DNA from: Rhizomys pruinosus
Lineage: Eukaryota; Chordata; Mammalia; Rodentia; Spalacidae
DNA length: 64,000 bases
Direction: 5' to 3'
NCBI GenBank assembly: GCA_009823505.1
Contig: VZQC01013287.1
Coordinates: 2,526,774-2,590,773 of the forward strand
Below, piece by piece: positions 20,461 to 32,837 of this stretch; within the stretch, counting starts at the first letter, position 1; each line of letters opens with the position of its first letter. The translations under genes and the position numbers were made by a program. Under the pieces are notes generated by a model. That model saw only the letters and a program-made list of their open reading frames with translations. It was not told where the DNA came from and made no database searches.

Positions 20461-21002
20461 TGTAGAAATATTAATATAAAAATGTACTATTGGGTTTGAC
20501 ATCCATTTGCATTGTCACATGAAATGACATTACATTTGTCAATAAAATAGAGTTGTTAGATTCTTTAAATATAATTATAACTGTAGATTTTAAATGGCTA
20601 TGTAAAATGGTTTTAAATATTTTATCACCCACTTATGTGATCAGAGTCCCTCAGTGATAATAAGTATTCAGAATATGAAGAGTTCGTCATTAAAAAATCT
20701 GAATCAAAAACTGCATAAAGCCATTTCAAACATAAAACTTAGTACCAAGATACAGTTACAAGACCAAGTTTAAACTGATCATTTAAAAAATGGAACATTT
20801 TATTTGAAAGTTTTATGTAAATTCCATCTCTAATATCTTTCCTAATAATTTGCATCTTATTTCTAATCACAATTATATTAAGATAATGTTATGAACTTTT
20901 TAAACCAGTCATCACTTAGATGGCTCCAAATCTTTTGCAGTTTACCCTAGTGAACTACACAAAAATTATTTTCTAAATTCAAGATCATCCTTCAGTTATT
21001 TT

Positions 21003-21227
21003 TTTTAACTTTTTTTTTATTTCTGTATGTGTATGAATGTACTGTCTGCATGCAGGTGTGTGCACCCGTGTCGTGCAATGCCTCGGAGGTCAGAAGAGGG
21101 TGTTGGATTCCCCTGGAACTGGAGTTTCAGACGGCTCTCGGCCGCCATGTGGGTGCTGGGGAATCGAACCCGGGTCCTCTGTAAGAGCAGTTGGTGTTCT
21201 TAACCGCTAGGCCATCTCTCCAGCCCC
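21003..21227 (-). repeat. B2 SINE
   Basis: Reverse B2 with target duplication catccttcagttat on both sides. Confidence 0.93.
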
Positions 21228-21434
21228 CATCCTTCAGTTATACATTGAGTTTAAGGCCAGCATAGTCTGCATGGAACCCTGTCTCAAAAATTTGTTTTTC
21301 TAAACAATCTCATGTGCATTATGAATGAAAGAAATAAAGAGGCCTCATATAAACTCTATAGGCCATGGATCCCACCCAAGCATTCCTGGTTCCCTGCTCC
21401 TTCTCCCTGACACTCCCTCATTTCAAGTCAGGTC

Positions 21435-22065
21435 ACTAGGCCTGGTGGCTCATGCATGCCTTTCATCCCAGCACAGGAGAGGCACAGCCAGGCAGATTTC
21501 TGTGAAATTGAGGCCAACCTGGTCTACATAGTGAGTTTCAGGTCAGCTGGGGCTACAGGGAGACCCTGTCTCAAATAAAATAAAACAAAACAAAACAAGA
21601 AAATCAAGGCCATAGGATTGACAGAAGACAAGGTTCAAGTTTGTTTTCTACAGGGTCAAGAGCTGAAGTAGGGATATTTATATCTGAGATACATTAACCT
21701 CTGGAACTGGAGGTAAATATAGTGGAAAGTGTAGAAAAATAGCAGGGTATAGTTGTTCACACCTGTAATCGCAGCACTGGGGAGGCAGAGGCAGGAACAC
21801 TGCACAAGTTTAAGGCCATCCTGATTTACACAGTGAATTCCAAGCCACTGCTACATAAAAGACCCTGTCTCAAGAAATTGAAACAAAGCAAAGCCAAACT
21901 AGAAAATTAATAGAAAATAGCCAGTGTGAGCTAGGTAATGGAATGGGTCATGCCTGTAACCCTAGCACTCACTTGTGAAGCTGAGGCCAGCCAGTCTCTT
22001 CAAGTGTGAGATCAGCTTGATCTATATAAGTAAGTTCCAGATCTGCCTGGGCTACAGTGTCTACA
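21435..22065 (+). repeat. Three forward B1/B1-like SINEs
   Basis: B1 at about 21435-21600, older units at 21740-21890 and 21925-22065. Homology to copy 2 ends inside the third (near 21980). Confidence 0.75.
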
Positions 22066-22499
22066 AAAGATTTGCAATTAGGATAAATCCAAAGAATGAC
22101 ATACAATCTTTCCTGGTGGAAAGATTTACTATTCCAACCTTGTAGGAAGCTTTCTTTTTGTGCCCAACAGGACCACTTGGCCCTGCTAAGGGGAAGGGGA
22201 ACACAGTGCCCGCTTTGCAGACACTGTGGGGAACTGACCCCTTGATGCAGAGGTCAGTTATTTCTGTAACCCGACCTGAGTAGTACTTCCAACTCAGGCC
22301 CTTAGCCTGGACAAGACACATGTTTCACTCTTGGCTGTGACTTCCCACCTGCCCAGACACTGCTGAACCCTAGACAGGAATTTCAGGCTAATGGCTGTAG
22401 GCCTATCTTCAGCCTATCACCAGCTACCCAGATTGGTGGTCCGCAAGGGGACCTCTTTCCAACTCACTGGCCACCCGAATGAAATGCAGGCCTACCTTA
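22066..22499. other. Unassigned segment between duplication and LTR
   Basis: An 86-codon frame on the - strand (22321-22061) has no recognisable motif. The segment may be internal ERV sequence attached to the neighbouring LTR, but I cannot show it. Confidence 0.35.
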
Positions 22500-22502
22500 G
22501 CC

Positions 22503-22840
22503 TGTATGCTCACAATAATTAATAAAAAAAATAATGGCCAAGAATTATGTAATGATGTTACTATGAAATTCAAATTTATTCTTTGCTACAGCCTGCTTTT
22601 ATAAACTAAATGACATCAGTTCCCAGGACCAATCATAGGCCGCCCCCCAACTCCACACCACTGCACACGGTTGCCCCATCCAGCATCACCCAGCTAGGCC
22701 AAGTTGTTTGCTCCTCCTTGGGGCGGGGTCAGACCCTCTGCCACACAGTGCCCTGAGGTATGCTAGCTGAGAACTAGCCGGCAATTCAAACTGGATCTTC
22801 TCACACAACCTATCTTATGTCTCAAGTTAACATAATAATA
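22503..22840 (-). mobile_element. Probable LTR (ERV), reverse orientation
   Basis: Read on the - strand there is, in order, a GC box (ccccgcccc), an ATTGG (inverted CCAAT) box, a TATA box (tttataaaagc) and, about 25 nt later, AATAAA: a U3-R-U5 layout. No paired ends, target duplication or primer-binding site could be fixed, so the limits are approximate. Unique to the spacer between the duplicated blocks. Confidence 0.5.
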
Positions 22841-22984
22841 CACAATAATACAGTTGAAAGAATGACAACAGATTCTTGATATAAGTTGATTAGAAAATAT
22901 CTAGACAGGTAGGTGCTTGCAGATCTTCATAGCTAAGCCTGCCAGAGTTCTTACTCAAAAAGCATAACTTTTGTTTTCCTTTTC

Positions 22985-23135
22985 TTTTTTTGGTCTTTTT
23001 GAGACAGGGTATCCCTGTAGGTCTGGCTGTCCCAGAACTCACTCTGTAGACCAGGCTGGCCTTGAACTCACAGAGATCTGCCTGCCTCTGCCTCCCAAGT
23101 GCTAGGATTAAAGGCGTGCGCCACCTCACCCGGCT
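22985..23135 (-). repeat. B1 SINE
   Basis: Reverse B1 within target duplication ttgttttccttttct on both sides. 23136-23504 shows no gene. Confidence 0.93.
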
Positions 23136-23504
23136 TTGTTTTCCTTTTCTGTCTCCTCTTTGTACTGGCCAGAAGCCTAAGCATGCTTTCCCACACTTTG
23201 TACTTTCTTCCTAGTTCTCTGAACCCCACTCCCTTTTCTATAGTGGCTTGCCGACCTCTCTGTCTAATACATCTCCCTGCTCTGGACAGCTGCCAGGATT
23301 TACAGTTTGACTGCTATTATTTCTCTCCAAAACTCTAATAAAATGGTCCTCCACCTTCAAAAAGTGAAAGAAAAAGAAAACAAACACAAAATGCCCTATA
23401 GTGAAGCCAGGCAGTAAGTCTTACAGATCACCATTGCAGTATCTCACAGTATCTCATAAATCAGTCTGAATAGTGGGTTTCTATGTTTAAGACTGTTTTC
23501 TCAG

Positions 23505-23690
23505 GCCAGGTGTGGTGGCACATGCTTTTTTTTTCCCCCCTCATTTTGAGACAGAGTCTCCCTGTAGTTCCAGCTGGCCTGGAGCTCCCTATGTAGAACA
23601 CGCTGGCCTTGAACTCAGAGATCGGTCTGCCTCTGCCTCCAGAGTGCTGGGCTCAAGGGTGTGAGCCACCACACTGGGCTTAGCTCCTAT
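23505..23690 (-). repeat. B1 SINE inserted beside a B1 head fragment
   Basis: A 25-bp forward B1 head (ggccaggtgtggtggcacat) is followed by a full reverse B1 (23532-23685). Confidence 0.8.
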
Positions 23691-23724
23691 CTTAAATATA
23701 AATAAATAAACAAGTGAACAAATA

Positions 23725-23900
23725 AGCAAGCCAGGTGTGGTGGCACACCCCTTTAGTCTTAGCACTTAGGAGTCTGAAGGATATCTGTGAGATTGAGGGC
23801 ACCCTGGTCGATATTGCAAGTTCCAGGCCTGCTGAAGCTACAGGGAGACCACAAACAAACAAACAAAAAAATAAAAAACCCCACAAAAAAACAAAAATAA
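23725..23900 (+). repeat. B1 SINE
   Basis: Forward B1 'gccaggtgtggtggcacacc' with an A-rich tail of CAAA/AAAAC units. Confidence 0.85.
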
Positions 23901-23919
23901 AAGAAAATAAGATTGTCTT

Positions 23920-24270
23920 TTCTGTGAACATCAGAATTGGCCAGTGATGGAGCCAGCCATCAAAGTAGAACGAAACCCGAATGGGGGAGTGGGAATGGAG
24001 AAAAAAATGAAGACACACACCTACACATGTGTCACATATACACACACACACACACAAAAGGGATAGAGCTGGGAGAGGAGACCAGTTAATACTGGAGCCC
24101 CGAAGTTTATTTTCCAAGGCCTTTTATACAAGCAAGATAAAAATTTTCTGCAAATTTCACATGGGGTAAAGGTACAGTTAAACTTTGTTTACATTTCAAG
24201 GACAGTTTCTAAGGTACAGATAAACTTTGTTTTACATACCAAAGACAGCCTCAAAGATTTTTTTTCACAT
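23920..24270 (-). mobile_element. Probable LTR (ERV), reverse orientation
   Basis: On the - strand a TATA box (gtataaaaggcc, near 24130) is followed within about 20 nt by AATAAA and 'cttcggggctccagtattaa', a layout typical of ERVK-like LTRs. Candidate ends are tgtgaa...ttcaca, but no matching 6-bp target duplication was found. A (CA)n run lies at 24038-24056. 24271-24492 is unassigned. Confidence 0.45.
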
Positions 24271-25079
24271 AAATTTATTTTTATTTTTTTAACAAATGTA
24301 GACCCATGTTCCCACCCATTCCCCCACCCCGCCAGAGCTCATGCATTCTGCCAAACATGCTTTTCATCTCTTTCTCAGTCTTTCTCAATATTCTCCATGG
24401 GGAAGTTGACTGTTTTGAGCAGAAGTTCACTGTTTCAGTCAGTTCTTTGATGCAGTCCTTTCTGTTGTTGTTGTTGTTCTGCTCCACCGGCCTGGCAAAG
24501 GTAGGCTTATTTTAAAATGTAAACTGTTAGGAGAATAATGAGATCAGGTACATAGAGGTTTAGCACAGTAGCAAGGCAGGCAGTAAGTTTTCATAATGTG
24601 GACCATTATGAGTTTCCCAAGGAACTTAGCATGTCTGACACAAGAGTAGTTTAATAATGATTTTGTTTTTAAAGTATGGGGTGGGGGGAAAAATAAGAAA
24701 TAAATAATAAAATGAAAGTGAGGGATGGGGACATGGTGACCACACCTGGAACCCGCCTCTCAGAAGATGGAGCCCAAGAAGTAATCAGGAGTTTAGGTCA
24801 TTCTCAGTTACATATTGAGTTTGAGGACAGCCTGAACTACATAGACTCTTATCTCAGAACACCAAAAAATGTTTAAAAGAGAGTAAAGAAGAGAGATTCA
24901 ACAAATCTGTATCTATCTATCTATCATTTCTTTCTATCATCTATCTATCTATCCATCTGGCTGTTCTATGTATACATATATATAGAGAGAGAGTTTTTGT
25001 AAAACTGAAACAATTTTATTTGTTATATATTTGGGGAGAGTGGGGAGTTTTATTGTTTTTTATTTATTTAATTTATTTT

Positions 25080-26250
25080 TTTAAGAGAAGCCAAGCCTTA
25101 TTTTATGTTTCCCACATGAGGAAGGCTAAGTATGTTACTTTGTGGATTTAGGTCAAAGAGACCCAAATATCAATTAGCTCAATAATCTCGCCTGGGATTA
25201 ACCTCATTGGCTATGATACTGGCACTGCGCAAAGCTAAGAGACCAAATCTCATATCCTCATCTGACTCCACTCTTCCTTGGCTTCCACCTTGGCTGGGGC
25301 TGCAGCAGAAGCAGGAGCAGCTGTGGGGGCAGCAGCCACGAATGCAGATGGATCGGCCAAGAAGACCTTGACCTTTCCAGCAAGTGGGAAGGGGTAATCA
25401 GTCTCCACAGACAAAGCCAGGACACGCTTGTACCCACTGATGATAGAATGTGGCACTGAGGAGCAGTTGGGTAGCCAGTCTGCAGACAGATGCTGGCCAC
25501 GTTTCGGACACCCTCCAAGAAGCGACAGTGCAGAATCTCCTCTCTGATGTCAAGCACTTCCGGGCTGTACATGCTGCCATTGTCAAACACCTGCTGCATG
25601 ATCAGCCCAAAGGAGAGGGGGAGATGTTACCATGTTCAGCCGGTGGGTGGTGGGGTGGGGGAGGGGAGTGGGGTGGAAGCTTGCTGATAGGGAAGATGTT
25701 CAGCATGTTCAGCTGTGCGACTTTGCTGGCTCTGGCTTTGTCTCCAGTCTTTATCACTCACGCATCAACCAGAATTTTCAGTGGTGGCCCTGTTGATTTG
25801 TCAGGGTGAAATGCATAATGCCTGGAAGAATAGGTCTTTTCTGCCCCAGACCAGGGTTCGGAGCCGGAGCACAGTGGAATATACGCATGAGCAGGTGGCA
25901 ACCCGCACTGGCAGCAGCTAGTACCTTATTGGCCAGTAGCATGTCCCTGATCTCAGTGAGGTCTTCCTTAGTGAACACAAAGTCCACATTCCCCTGGATA
26001 TAAGGCAGTAGCTTCTCCAGAGCTGGGTTGTTTTCCAGATGCCCGGCCTGGCCTTGCACGTCATGGTGTTCTTGACCATCAGCACCACAGCAAGTGGGAG
26101 GGATATGCGGATCTGCTGCATCTGCTTGGAGCTCACATTGTCTGTTCCCACAATGAAGCTTATTGGATAATCATCCAGAAGTTGGAGGATCTTAAGGAAG
26201 CAGTGGGACTGCCAGGTCATCCTTGTCTTCCCTGGGCATCATGACAGTGT
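25080..26250 (-). pseudogene. RPLP0 processed pseudogene, second copy
   Basis: Same retrocopy as 14884-16050, with the same C-terminal U4 insert (about 25170-25235, degraded) and the same broken frames. Conserved stretches such as '[20 protein letters not shown]' and '[16 protein letters not shown]' are readable. The region 25625-25925 carries extra indels not present in copy 1. Confidence 0.9.
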
Positions 26251-26309
26251 GTCAAGGATTGCCGAGCCCGTGCAGGGTTTAAAGATGATGTCACTCCAAA
26301 GAGGACAAC

Positions 26310-26960
26310 ACTGGTGTATTAGTCACGTGTCTGTTGCTGTGATAAGCACCATGACCAAGGAACTTATAAAAAGGAAGAAGTTTAGGGCTGGAGAGATAGC
26401 CTAGCGGTTTAAGAGCACAGACCGCTCTCTTGCGAAGGACCCGGTTCGAGTCCCCGCACCCTACATGGGCCGGCTAAGGAACCGTCTGTACTCATTCCAG
26501 GAGAACTCCTTTTCCAGGGGAATCTGAGACCCTCTTTCTGACCTCCCGCGGCATTGCACTAAACGGATGCACAGACCTACATACAGAAACAATACAATTC
26601 ATACACCCAATAAAAACAAAAATAATAAAAAAAAAAAAAAGAATAAAAAAAAAAAGGGAGGTTTATTTTGAGCTTAAATGACTGTTTCCAGGAATTAGAT
26701 TCCGCATTTGTGGCGTAATGCGTGGCGGCTGGAATTGAGCAGCAGCTGAGGGGTCACATCTGGAAATAGAAGACACAGGAAACAGAGAGAATGCAACTGT
26801 AAACTCATGAGGCTTCTTAAAACTCACTAAGCCTTCCCACCCAGCAACACCTTCCTCTAGCACGGCCACACACCCAAGACCTCCAAAAAAACAGCACCAC
26901 CAACTACAGACAAAATGTCTGAATAAAAGAGCCTATGGGGGTACATCCACCACACACCAC
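26310..26960 (-). repeat. Family X repeat with B2 insertion (26385-26655)
   Basis: Counterpart of 16105 onward and the left part of the gap. A B2 (gggctggagagatagcctag, A-rich tail to 26655) interrupts it between imperfect copies of 'ggaagaagttta'. The B2 is absent at the same point of copy 1 (about 16165). Confidence 0.75.
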
Positions 26961-26984
26961 ACCTGGTGAGAGAAGGACTTAATT

Positions 26985-27640
26985 TTGCTTTTTTTTTTTT
27001 TGGTCTTTTCAGACGGGATCCTCTGTAGCCTCAAGCTGTCCTGTAACTCATCTGTGACACAGGCTGGGCCTTGATCACAAAGACTCCGCCTGCCTCTGCC
27101 TCCAAGTGCTAGAAGTAAAAGGGCCATGCGCAACCACCCCGGCAGGACTGGTTAGTTTTTGTTTTTTTGTTATTATTTTTATAGTAATTTTATTTATTTA
27201 TGTTAAATGTGTATAATGTACTTTCTTCATGCAAATTTGTGCACCTGTGTGTACACTGCCGCGGAGTCAAAAGTGGGTGTTGGATTCCCTGAACTGGAAT
27301 TCTCCTGGAACGGGAGTTTCAGACGTTCTCGCCACCATGTGGTGCTGGGATCTAACCCGGGTCCTCTGTAATAGAAGGTGTGCGCTCTTTTTTGTTAAAC
27401 CAACCGCTAGGCCATCATCTCCAGCCCAGGACTTTTTATTTTTGAAAGAGGTATGTGCCGGGCGTGTTGGCACACGCCTTTATCCTAGCGCCTTTTGGGC
27501 AAGCAGGCGGGTCTTTGGAATCAAGGCCACCGGGTCTACAGAGTGAGTTTCCATGACAGCTGTCTACGGGGAGACCCGTCACGAAAGACCAATATATAAA
27601 TAATAAAAAATAAAGAAATAACTAAATAAATAAATAAATA
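26985..27640. repeat. B1 (-), B2 (-) and B1 (+), error-rich
   Basis: Reverse B1 26985-27145, reverse B2 about 27160-27427, forward B1 27445-27595 with an AATA tail. Many indels against consensus. This interval corresponds to the copy 1 gap. Confidence 0.8.
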
Positions 27641-27654
27641 ACTTTTAAAAAAGA

Positions 27655-28630
27655 AGAAGGGTGTTATTCAGCTTACAATTCCAGTGAACAGGCTTCAGCA
27701 AGGCAGGAACGTAAAGCAGTTAGTTAGATCCCAGTCAAGAGCAGAGACAGTTTAATGAGTACATGCTTCTAGTGCATGGTTCACTTTCTCTACTCCTACA
27801 CAGTCCTCAACCCAGGGATGGTGCTGCCACAGTGGGCAGGTCTTCCCCACCTCAGTTTAATGAAATCAGAACAAAGTCCCCAAGAGACTTGGCCAAACTC
27901 CATGGGTGAATGTAGATAATCCCCTCATTGGACGCTATGCTTAAGTGATTCTAGATTCTGTCAAGTGGACAGAGCTATCATAATTTTCTTTTTTTTTTTT
28001 TTGCTTTTTCTTTCCTTTTTTTAAACATTTTAATTTTCTTTATGTGTATGAATTTGTTGCATGCAAGGTTCCTTGTGGGCCCGTGTCCTGCAATGCCTCG
28101 GAGGTCAAGAAGAGGGAGTCGGCTGCCCCTGGAACTGGAGAGGTAAAGACAGCTCTCACTGCCATGTGGGTGCTGGGGAGCGAAACCCGGGTCTCTGCAA
28201 GAGCAGTCGGCACTCCTAACCCCTAGGCCATCTCCAGCCCTGCATTTTTTTTTAATAGTATCTCACAGGGAACTCAGTTTTGGTTCAAAGTCACTATTAC
28301 CTGAGATGACCTTTGAACTCCTGACCCCTCTCACTACTGCCTCCTAAATGTTGGGATTGCAAGCACTCACCACCATAACTAGGTTATAGCTTCCTTTTTA
28401 CAAAACCAGAATTTTATTTATGTTTTAATGTGTATGATGTACTGTCTGCATGTAGGTTGTGCACCCGTGTCGTGCAATGCCGTGGAGGTCAGAAGAGGTG
28501 TTGGATTCCCCTGGAACTGATTAAAGACGGTTCTAGCTACTATGTGGGTGCTGGAATTGACCTGGATCCTCTGCAAGAGCAGTCAGTGCTCTTTTAACTG
28601 CTGAGCCATCTCTCTAGCCCCCAAAATATT
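27655..28630 (-). repeat. Family X segment, two B2 SINEs and an old B1-like unit
   Basis: Counterparts of 17318-18275: family X to about 27985, B2 28015-28240, B1-like to 28385, B2 28405-28622. Confidence 0.8.
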
Positions 28631-28667
28631 TTTTTTTAAATTTTTATTTGATTTTAGATTTTTTTTG

Positions 28668-29154
28668 GGCTTCTTCGGCACAAGTACCCTATGAACATCC
28701 CAACCCCTCTCTCTAAAATGACCCTCTTACATCCCAAAAGCCTAACTTGGGACCAAAAGCAAAAAAATTCATGGAAAACCACAGATCTGTGGTAAGCTGG
28801 TGAAGCCAGTGCCCTTCACTGTGCCGGCTTGGTCTTCTTACTCTCGTTCTTCTTGTCCCTCTTCTTCAGCCCATCCATGTTAGCTCTCAGCAGGTTTGAA
28901 TAAGCCATCTAAAACTTCTTCACTTCTTTGGAGCTCACCACAGTGCTAATCTTCTTTTTCCCAATCGGTGGCTCTCAACAGACACTTGTTTTCTGCAGGC
29001 TCCAGGCCATCCACAGAACCCTTCCATGGAGTGGGTTTGGTGCGACCATCATACTTCTTCAAGGTGATGAACACGCTGCCCCGACGACCGGCACTTCCGG
29101 AAGAGCCTAGTCAGCTCCGTCAGGAACTGCTCACTCTCAAGCAACACCATCCCA
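28668..29154 (-). pseudogene. SRP14 processed pseudogene, second copy
   Basis: Almost identical to 18295-18793 (one substitution noticed in the body: caatcgatgg versus caatcggtgg), with the same extra G and the same TAG. ATG equivalent at 29150-29148. Confidence 0.9.
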
Positions 29155-29164
29155 GGACCTATTT

Positions 29165-29490
29165 TATTTTATTTTGTGGTCTTTTTTGAGACAAAGGGTC
29201 CCCTCCCTGTACCCCAAGCTGTTCCCTGGAACTCACTCTGTAGACCAGGATGGCCTTGAACTCAAAGGATCCGCCTGCCTCTCCTCCCAAGTGCTGAGGA
29301 TTAAAGGCACATGCCGTCCCAGGCCCGGTCCAAAACCAGAATTTTAAATGAGGCAAAGTGGTACATGTCTGTAATCTGAAATACTGAGGAGGCTGGAAGC
29401 AGGAAGGTTCTTGAGTTCAAGGTCAACCTGGAACTACATAGAGAGTACGAGCCTGCCTGTTAGTAAGCCTTGTCTCAAGAACAACAGCAA
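29165..29490. repeat. B1 (-) and old B1-like (+) SINEs
   Basis: Counterparts of 18795-19125, with added indels. Confidence 0.8.
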
Positions 29491-30194
29491 CAAAAACAAA
29501 GTGAAAAAATAGGCAATTGGCATAGTCCTAGATATAGCAGCTACTTATAAAGCTTATAGTTTATTATAACTTTTCCAAAAATTACCTTCTCTCTATCCAA
29601 GATATTCTCCCTAATTTCCATCCTTTCAGTTTCAACTTTGGCATAATTTTCTGTTAATCTTGGAAAAATCAACTCCTTATCTTGTATAATAACCTCATCA
29701 CTCATAAAATAATTCAGACTGTACTTCCCAACTGGAGAATCTTGACATACTGGTATTCTGAATAACAGTAGAAATTGACCTGCCCTACAATGAATGGGGC
29801 AATCGGGAGGTCAGAGGAAGCCAGAGGCCCCTAGCCCAGTACTTCTGGTCATGAGCACACTTATTTAGTGTTACATGGGCACCCTGTACAGACTAGTATG
29901 CTGCATATGCCCGGTAAGCATCATGGACAACAACCAGCACTTGCATTTCCATTCCCTGTGAGATACTGACTGAGCAGACAATATATTCTGCTTTTCTTTG
30001 TAGACCAGAGACTCTGGGACTGTTCCCCTGAGTTTATAATCCAGGTGCTCAAGGTGTTTGCACATCGCGCAGCGGTCATCTGTAAGGGAGAGAAGAGCTG
30101 AGCAGAATTCTGGTGGGCTCAGCTCCATGTCATGTTTGCCATAATATGTAATGGCTATTTTTATTTCTTCATAATAGTCAATACTTTTTTCTTT

Positions 30195-31985
30195 TTTTTA
30201 AAAAAAAAAAAAAAAAAATGTATGAATGTACTGCCTGCATGTAGGTTTGGTGGCACCCATAGTTGTGCAATACCTCGGAGGCCAGAAGAGGGCATCAGAT
30301 TCCCCGGAACTGGAGTTAAGATGAAGCTCTCGAGCTGCCTGGTGGGTGCTGGGGATCGAACCCGGTCCTTGGCAAGAGCAGTCAGCGCTCTGAACCACTA
30401 GGCCACCTCTCCGCCTAGTCATGACTTTTTCTTTTGTGCTTGACAGACAGTAGACAGCACGCTAGGCTCTGAGCTGCATCCATAGTGTCCATGCCTTTAA
30501 TGGTATCCAGGTGAGCTGCTATTGCAAGTGTGTTCTGAAAGCCAAGTTTCAATAGAATTTTTCTTTATTTTTTTTTGGTTTCAGACAGTGTCTTCTGTAG
30601 CCCAATCAGGCCTCAAAAACTCACTATGTAGCCAGAATGACCTTGAATTCTTTTTTTTTAGGTTTTTAATTTTGGAAACAGGTCTTTTTAGTCACAGATG
30701 GCCTAGAGCTCGCTATTTTTTGACAGGCTGGCCCTTAAAATCCAGAGATCCGAATGCTTTGAATTCTTGATCTTCCTGTCTTTACCTCTCAAGGGTTGGG
30801 GTTAGAATCATGTGGCTATTATGTCTGGCTCAATGTAGAAATATTAATATAAAAATGTACTATTGGGTTTGACATCCATTTGCATTGTCACATGAAATGA
30901 CATTACATTTGTCAATAAAATACAGTTGTTAGATTCTTTAAATATAAATGATAATAAATGTAAGTTTTCAATGGCTATAGCGTAATGGTTTTTAAAATAT
31001 TTTTAATCACCCACTTTATGTCTCAGATCCTACATGCTAAGAAGCCGCTTCAGCCATGAAGAGTTCGTCCTTAAAAATCTAATCCACAACTGCATAACGC
31101 CATTCACCCCTAAAACTTAGTACCACGCTCCAGTTAGCACGCCCAAGTTCAACCTGATCATGTTAAACAGGAACATTTTTATTTGAAAGTTTAATCTGTA
31201 GTCCATCTCTAATATCTTTCCTAATAATTTGCATCTTATTTCTAATCACAATTATATTAAGATAATGTTATGAACTTTTTAAACCAGTCATCACTTAGAT
31301 GGCTCCAAATCTTTTGCAGTTTACCCTAGTGAACTACACGAAAATTATGTTCTAAAGAGAATATATCCTTCAGTTATTTTTTTTAACTTTTTTTTAATTT
31401 CGTATGTGTAGGAATGTACGGGCTGCATGCGGGGTGTGCACCCGTGTCGGGAAGGCCTCGGAGTCAAGGGGTGTTGGATTCCCTGGAACGGGAGTTCTCC
31501 TAGAATTGGAGTTTCGGTTTTTTTTCGGCCGCCATGTGGGTGGCTGGGGGAATCGAACCCGGGTCCTGGGTCCTCTGTAAGAAGCAGTTGGTGTTTTACC
31601 CGCTGGGCCGTCTCTCCAGCCCATCCTTCATTATAACAGTGGTTTAAGCCAGCATAGTCCTGCATGGAACCCTGTCTCCAAAATTTGTGTTGCTAAAACA
31701 ATCTCAGTGCATTATGATGAAAGAAAAAAAATAAAAAAGAGGCCTCATATAAACGCTAGTATGCATGGATCCCACCCAAGCATTCCTGGTTCCCTGCTCC
31801 TTCTCCCTGACACTCCCTCATTTCAAGTCAGGTCACTAGGCCTGGTGGCCCTCATGCATGCCTTGCATCCCAGCACAGGAGAGGCACAGCCAGGCAGATT
31901 CTCTGTGAGTTGGAGCAACCTGGTCTACATAGTGAGTTTCAGTCAGCTGGGGCTACAGAGTAGAACCCCTTTCTCAAATAAAACA
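30195..31985. repeat. SINE series of copy 2: B2 (-), nested B1 (-), B2 (-), B1 (+)
   Basis: B2 30215-30417, nested B1 pair 30560-30830, B2 31390-31622, B1 31840-31985, matching the order at 19820-21600. 30830-31370 has no gene. Confidence 0.8.
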
Positions 31986-32129
31986 AAACAAAAACAAGAA
32001 AATCAAGGTCATAGGATTGACAGAAGACAAGGTTCAAGTTTGTTTTCTACAGGGTCAAGAGCTGAAGTAGGGATATTTATATCTGAGATACATTAACCTC
32101 TGGAACTGGAGGTAAATATAGTGGAAAGT

Positions 32130-32523
32130 GTAGAAAAATAGCAGGTATATTTGTTCACACCTTTAACGCAGCACTGGGGAGGCAGAGGCAGGAACACTGC
32201 ACAAGTTTAAAGCCATCCTGATTTACACAGTGAATTCCAAGCCACTGCTACATAAAAGACCCTGTCTCAAAAATGGAAAAAAGCAAAGCCAAAACTAGAA
32301 AATTAATAGAAAATAGCCAGTGTGAGCTAGGTAATGGAATGGGTCATGCCTGTAACCCTAGCACCTTGAAGCTGTTTTGGTCTTTTTGAGACAGGGTCTC
32401 CCTGTAGCTCTGGCTGTCCTGGAACTCACTCTGTAGATCAGGCTGGCCTTGAACTCACAAAGATCTGCCTGCTTCTGCCTCCCGAGTGCTAGGATTAAAG
32501 GTGTGGGCCACCACACCCGCCTA
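32130..32523. repeat. B1-like (+) remnants and B1 SINE (-) at the right duplication edge
   Basis: Copy 2 homology stops at 'cttgaagctg' (32374), where a clean reverse B1 (32375-32523) begins. Confidence 0.82.
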
Positions 32524-32837
32524 GCATTAGTATTATTAACCTGACACAAAGGCTATACATTTTCCTAATGTTTAAGTCTGTTGGTGACTCTCAGAAGTAA
32601 ATGAAAAGCAGAATACATAAATAAGCTTGTTTATGATAATGGAACCAGAGCACAAAGAGTATTTGGATAGTTAGTTCATCCAAATTACATTAAGACTTGG
32701 AACTGGTTTCTGCCCAAGTAGTCTTTGTTCCTATTTCCCGAACAGAATGCCTAGCCTTCACAGATAGTAACAAGGGTCAACAAATTCTTACCCTTTCTCA
32801 TCTTTTTTCCATACTCCAAACCCACCACTCCCGGCTT

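Larger units (their letters stand above)
14303..21980. repeat. Large duplicated block, copy 1
   Basis: The whole interval recurs in order and orientation at about 24493-32374. Shared landmarks are the TATC array, the RPLP0 pseudogene with its U4 insert, family X, the SRP14 pseudogene, the 19.2-19.8 kb unique segment and many SINEs. Copy 1 is clean but contains the N gap. Confidence 0.92.
24493..32374. repeat. Large duplicated block, copy 2
   Basis: Same order as 14303-21980. Parts such as 25230-25620, 28680-29150 and 29560-30180 differ from copy 1 by only about one base or none. SINE-bearing parts and 31.0-31.2 kb are full of 1-3-base indels. It has an extra B2 near 26385 and no gap. Its left end falls at the 3' end of a B1 and its right end at the tail of a B1. 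Confidence 0.92.
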
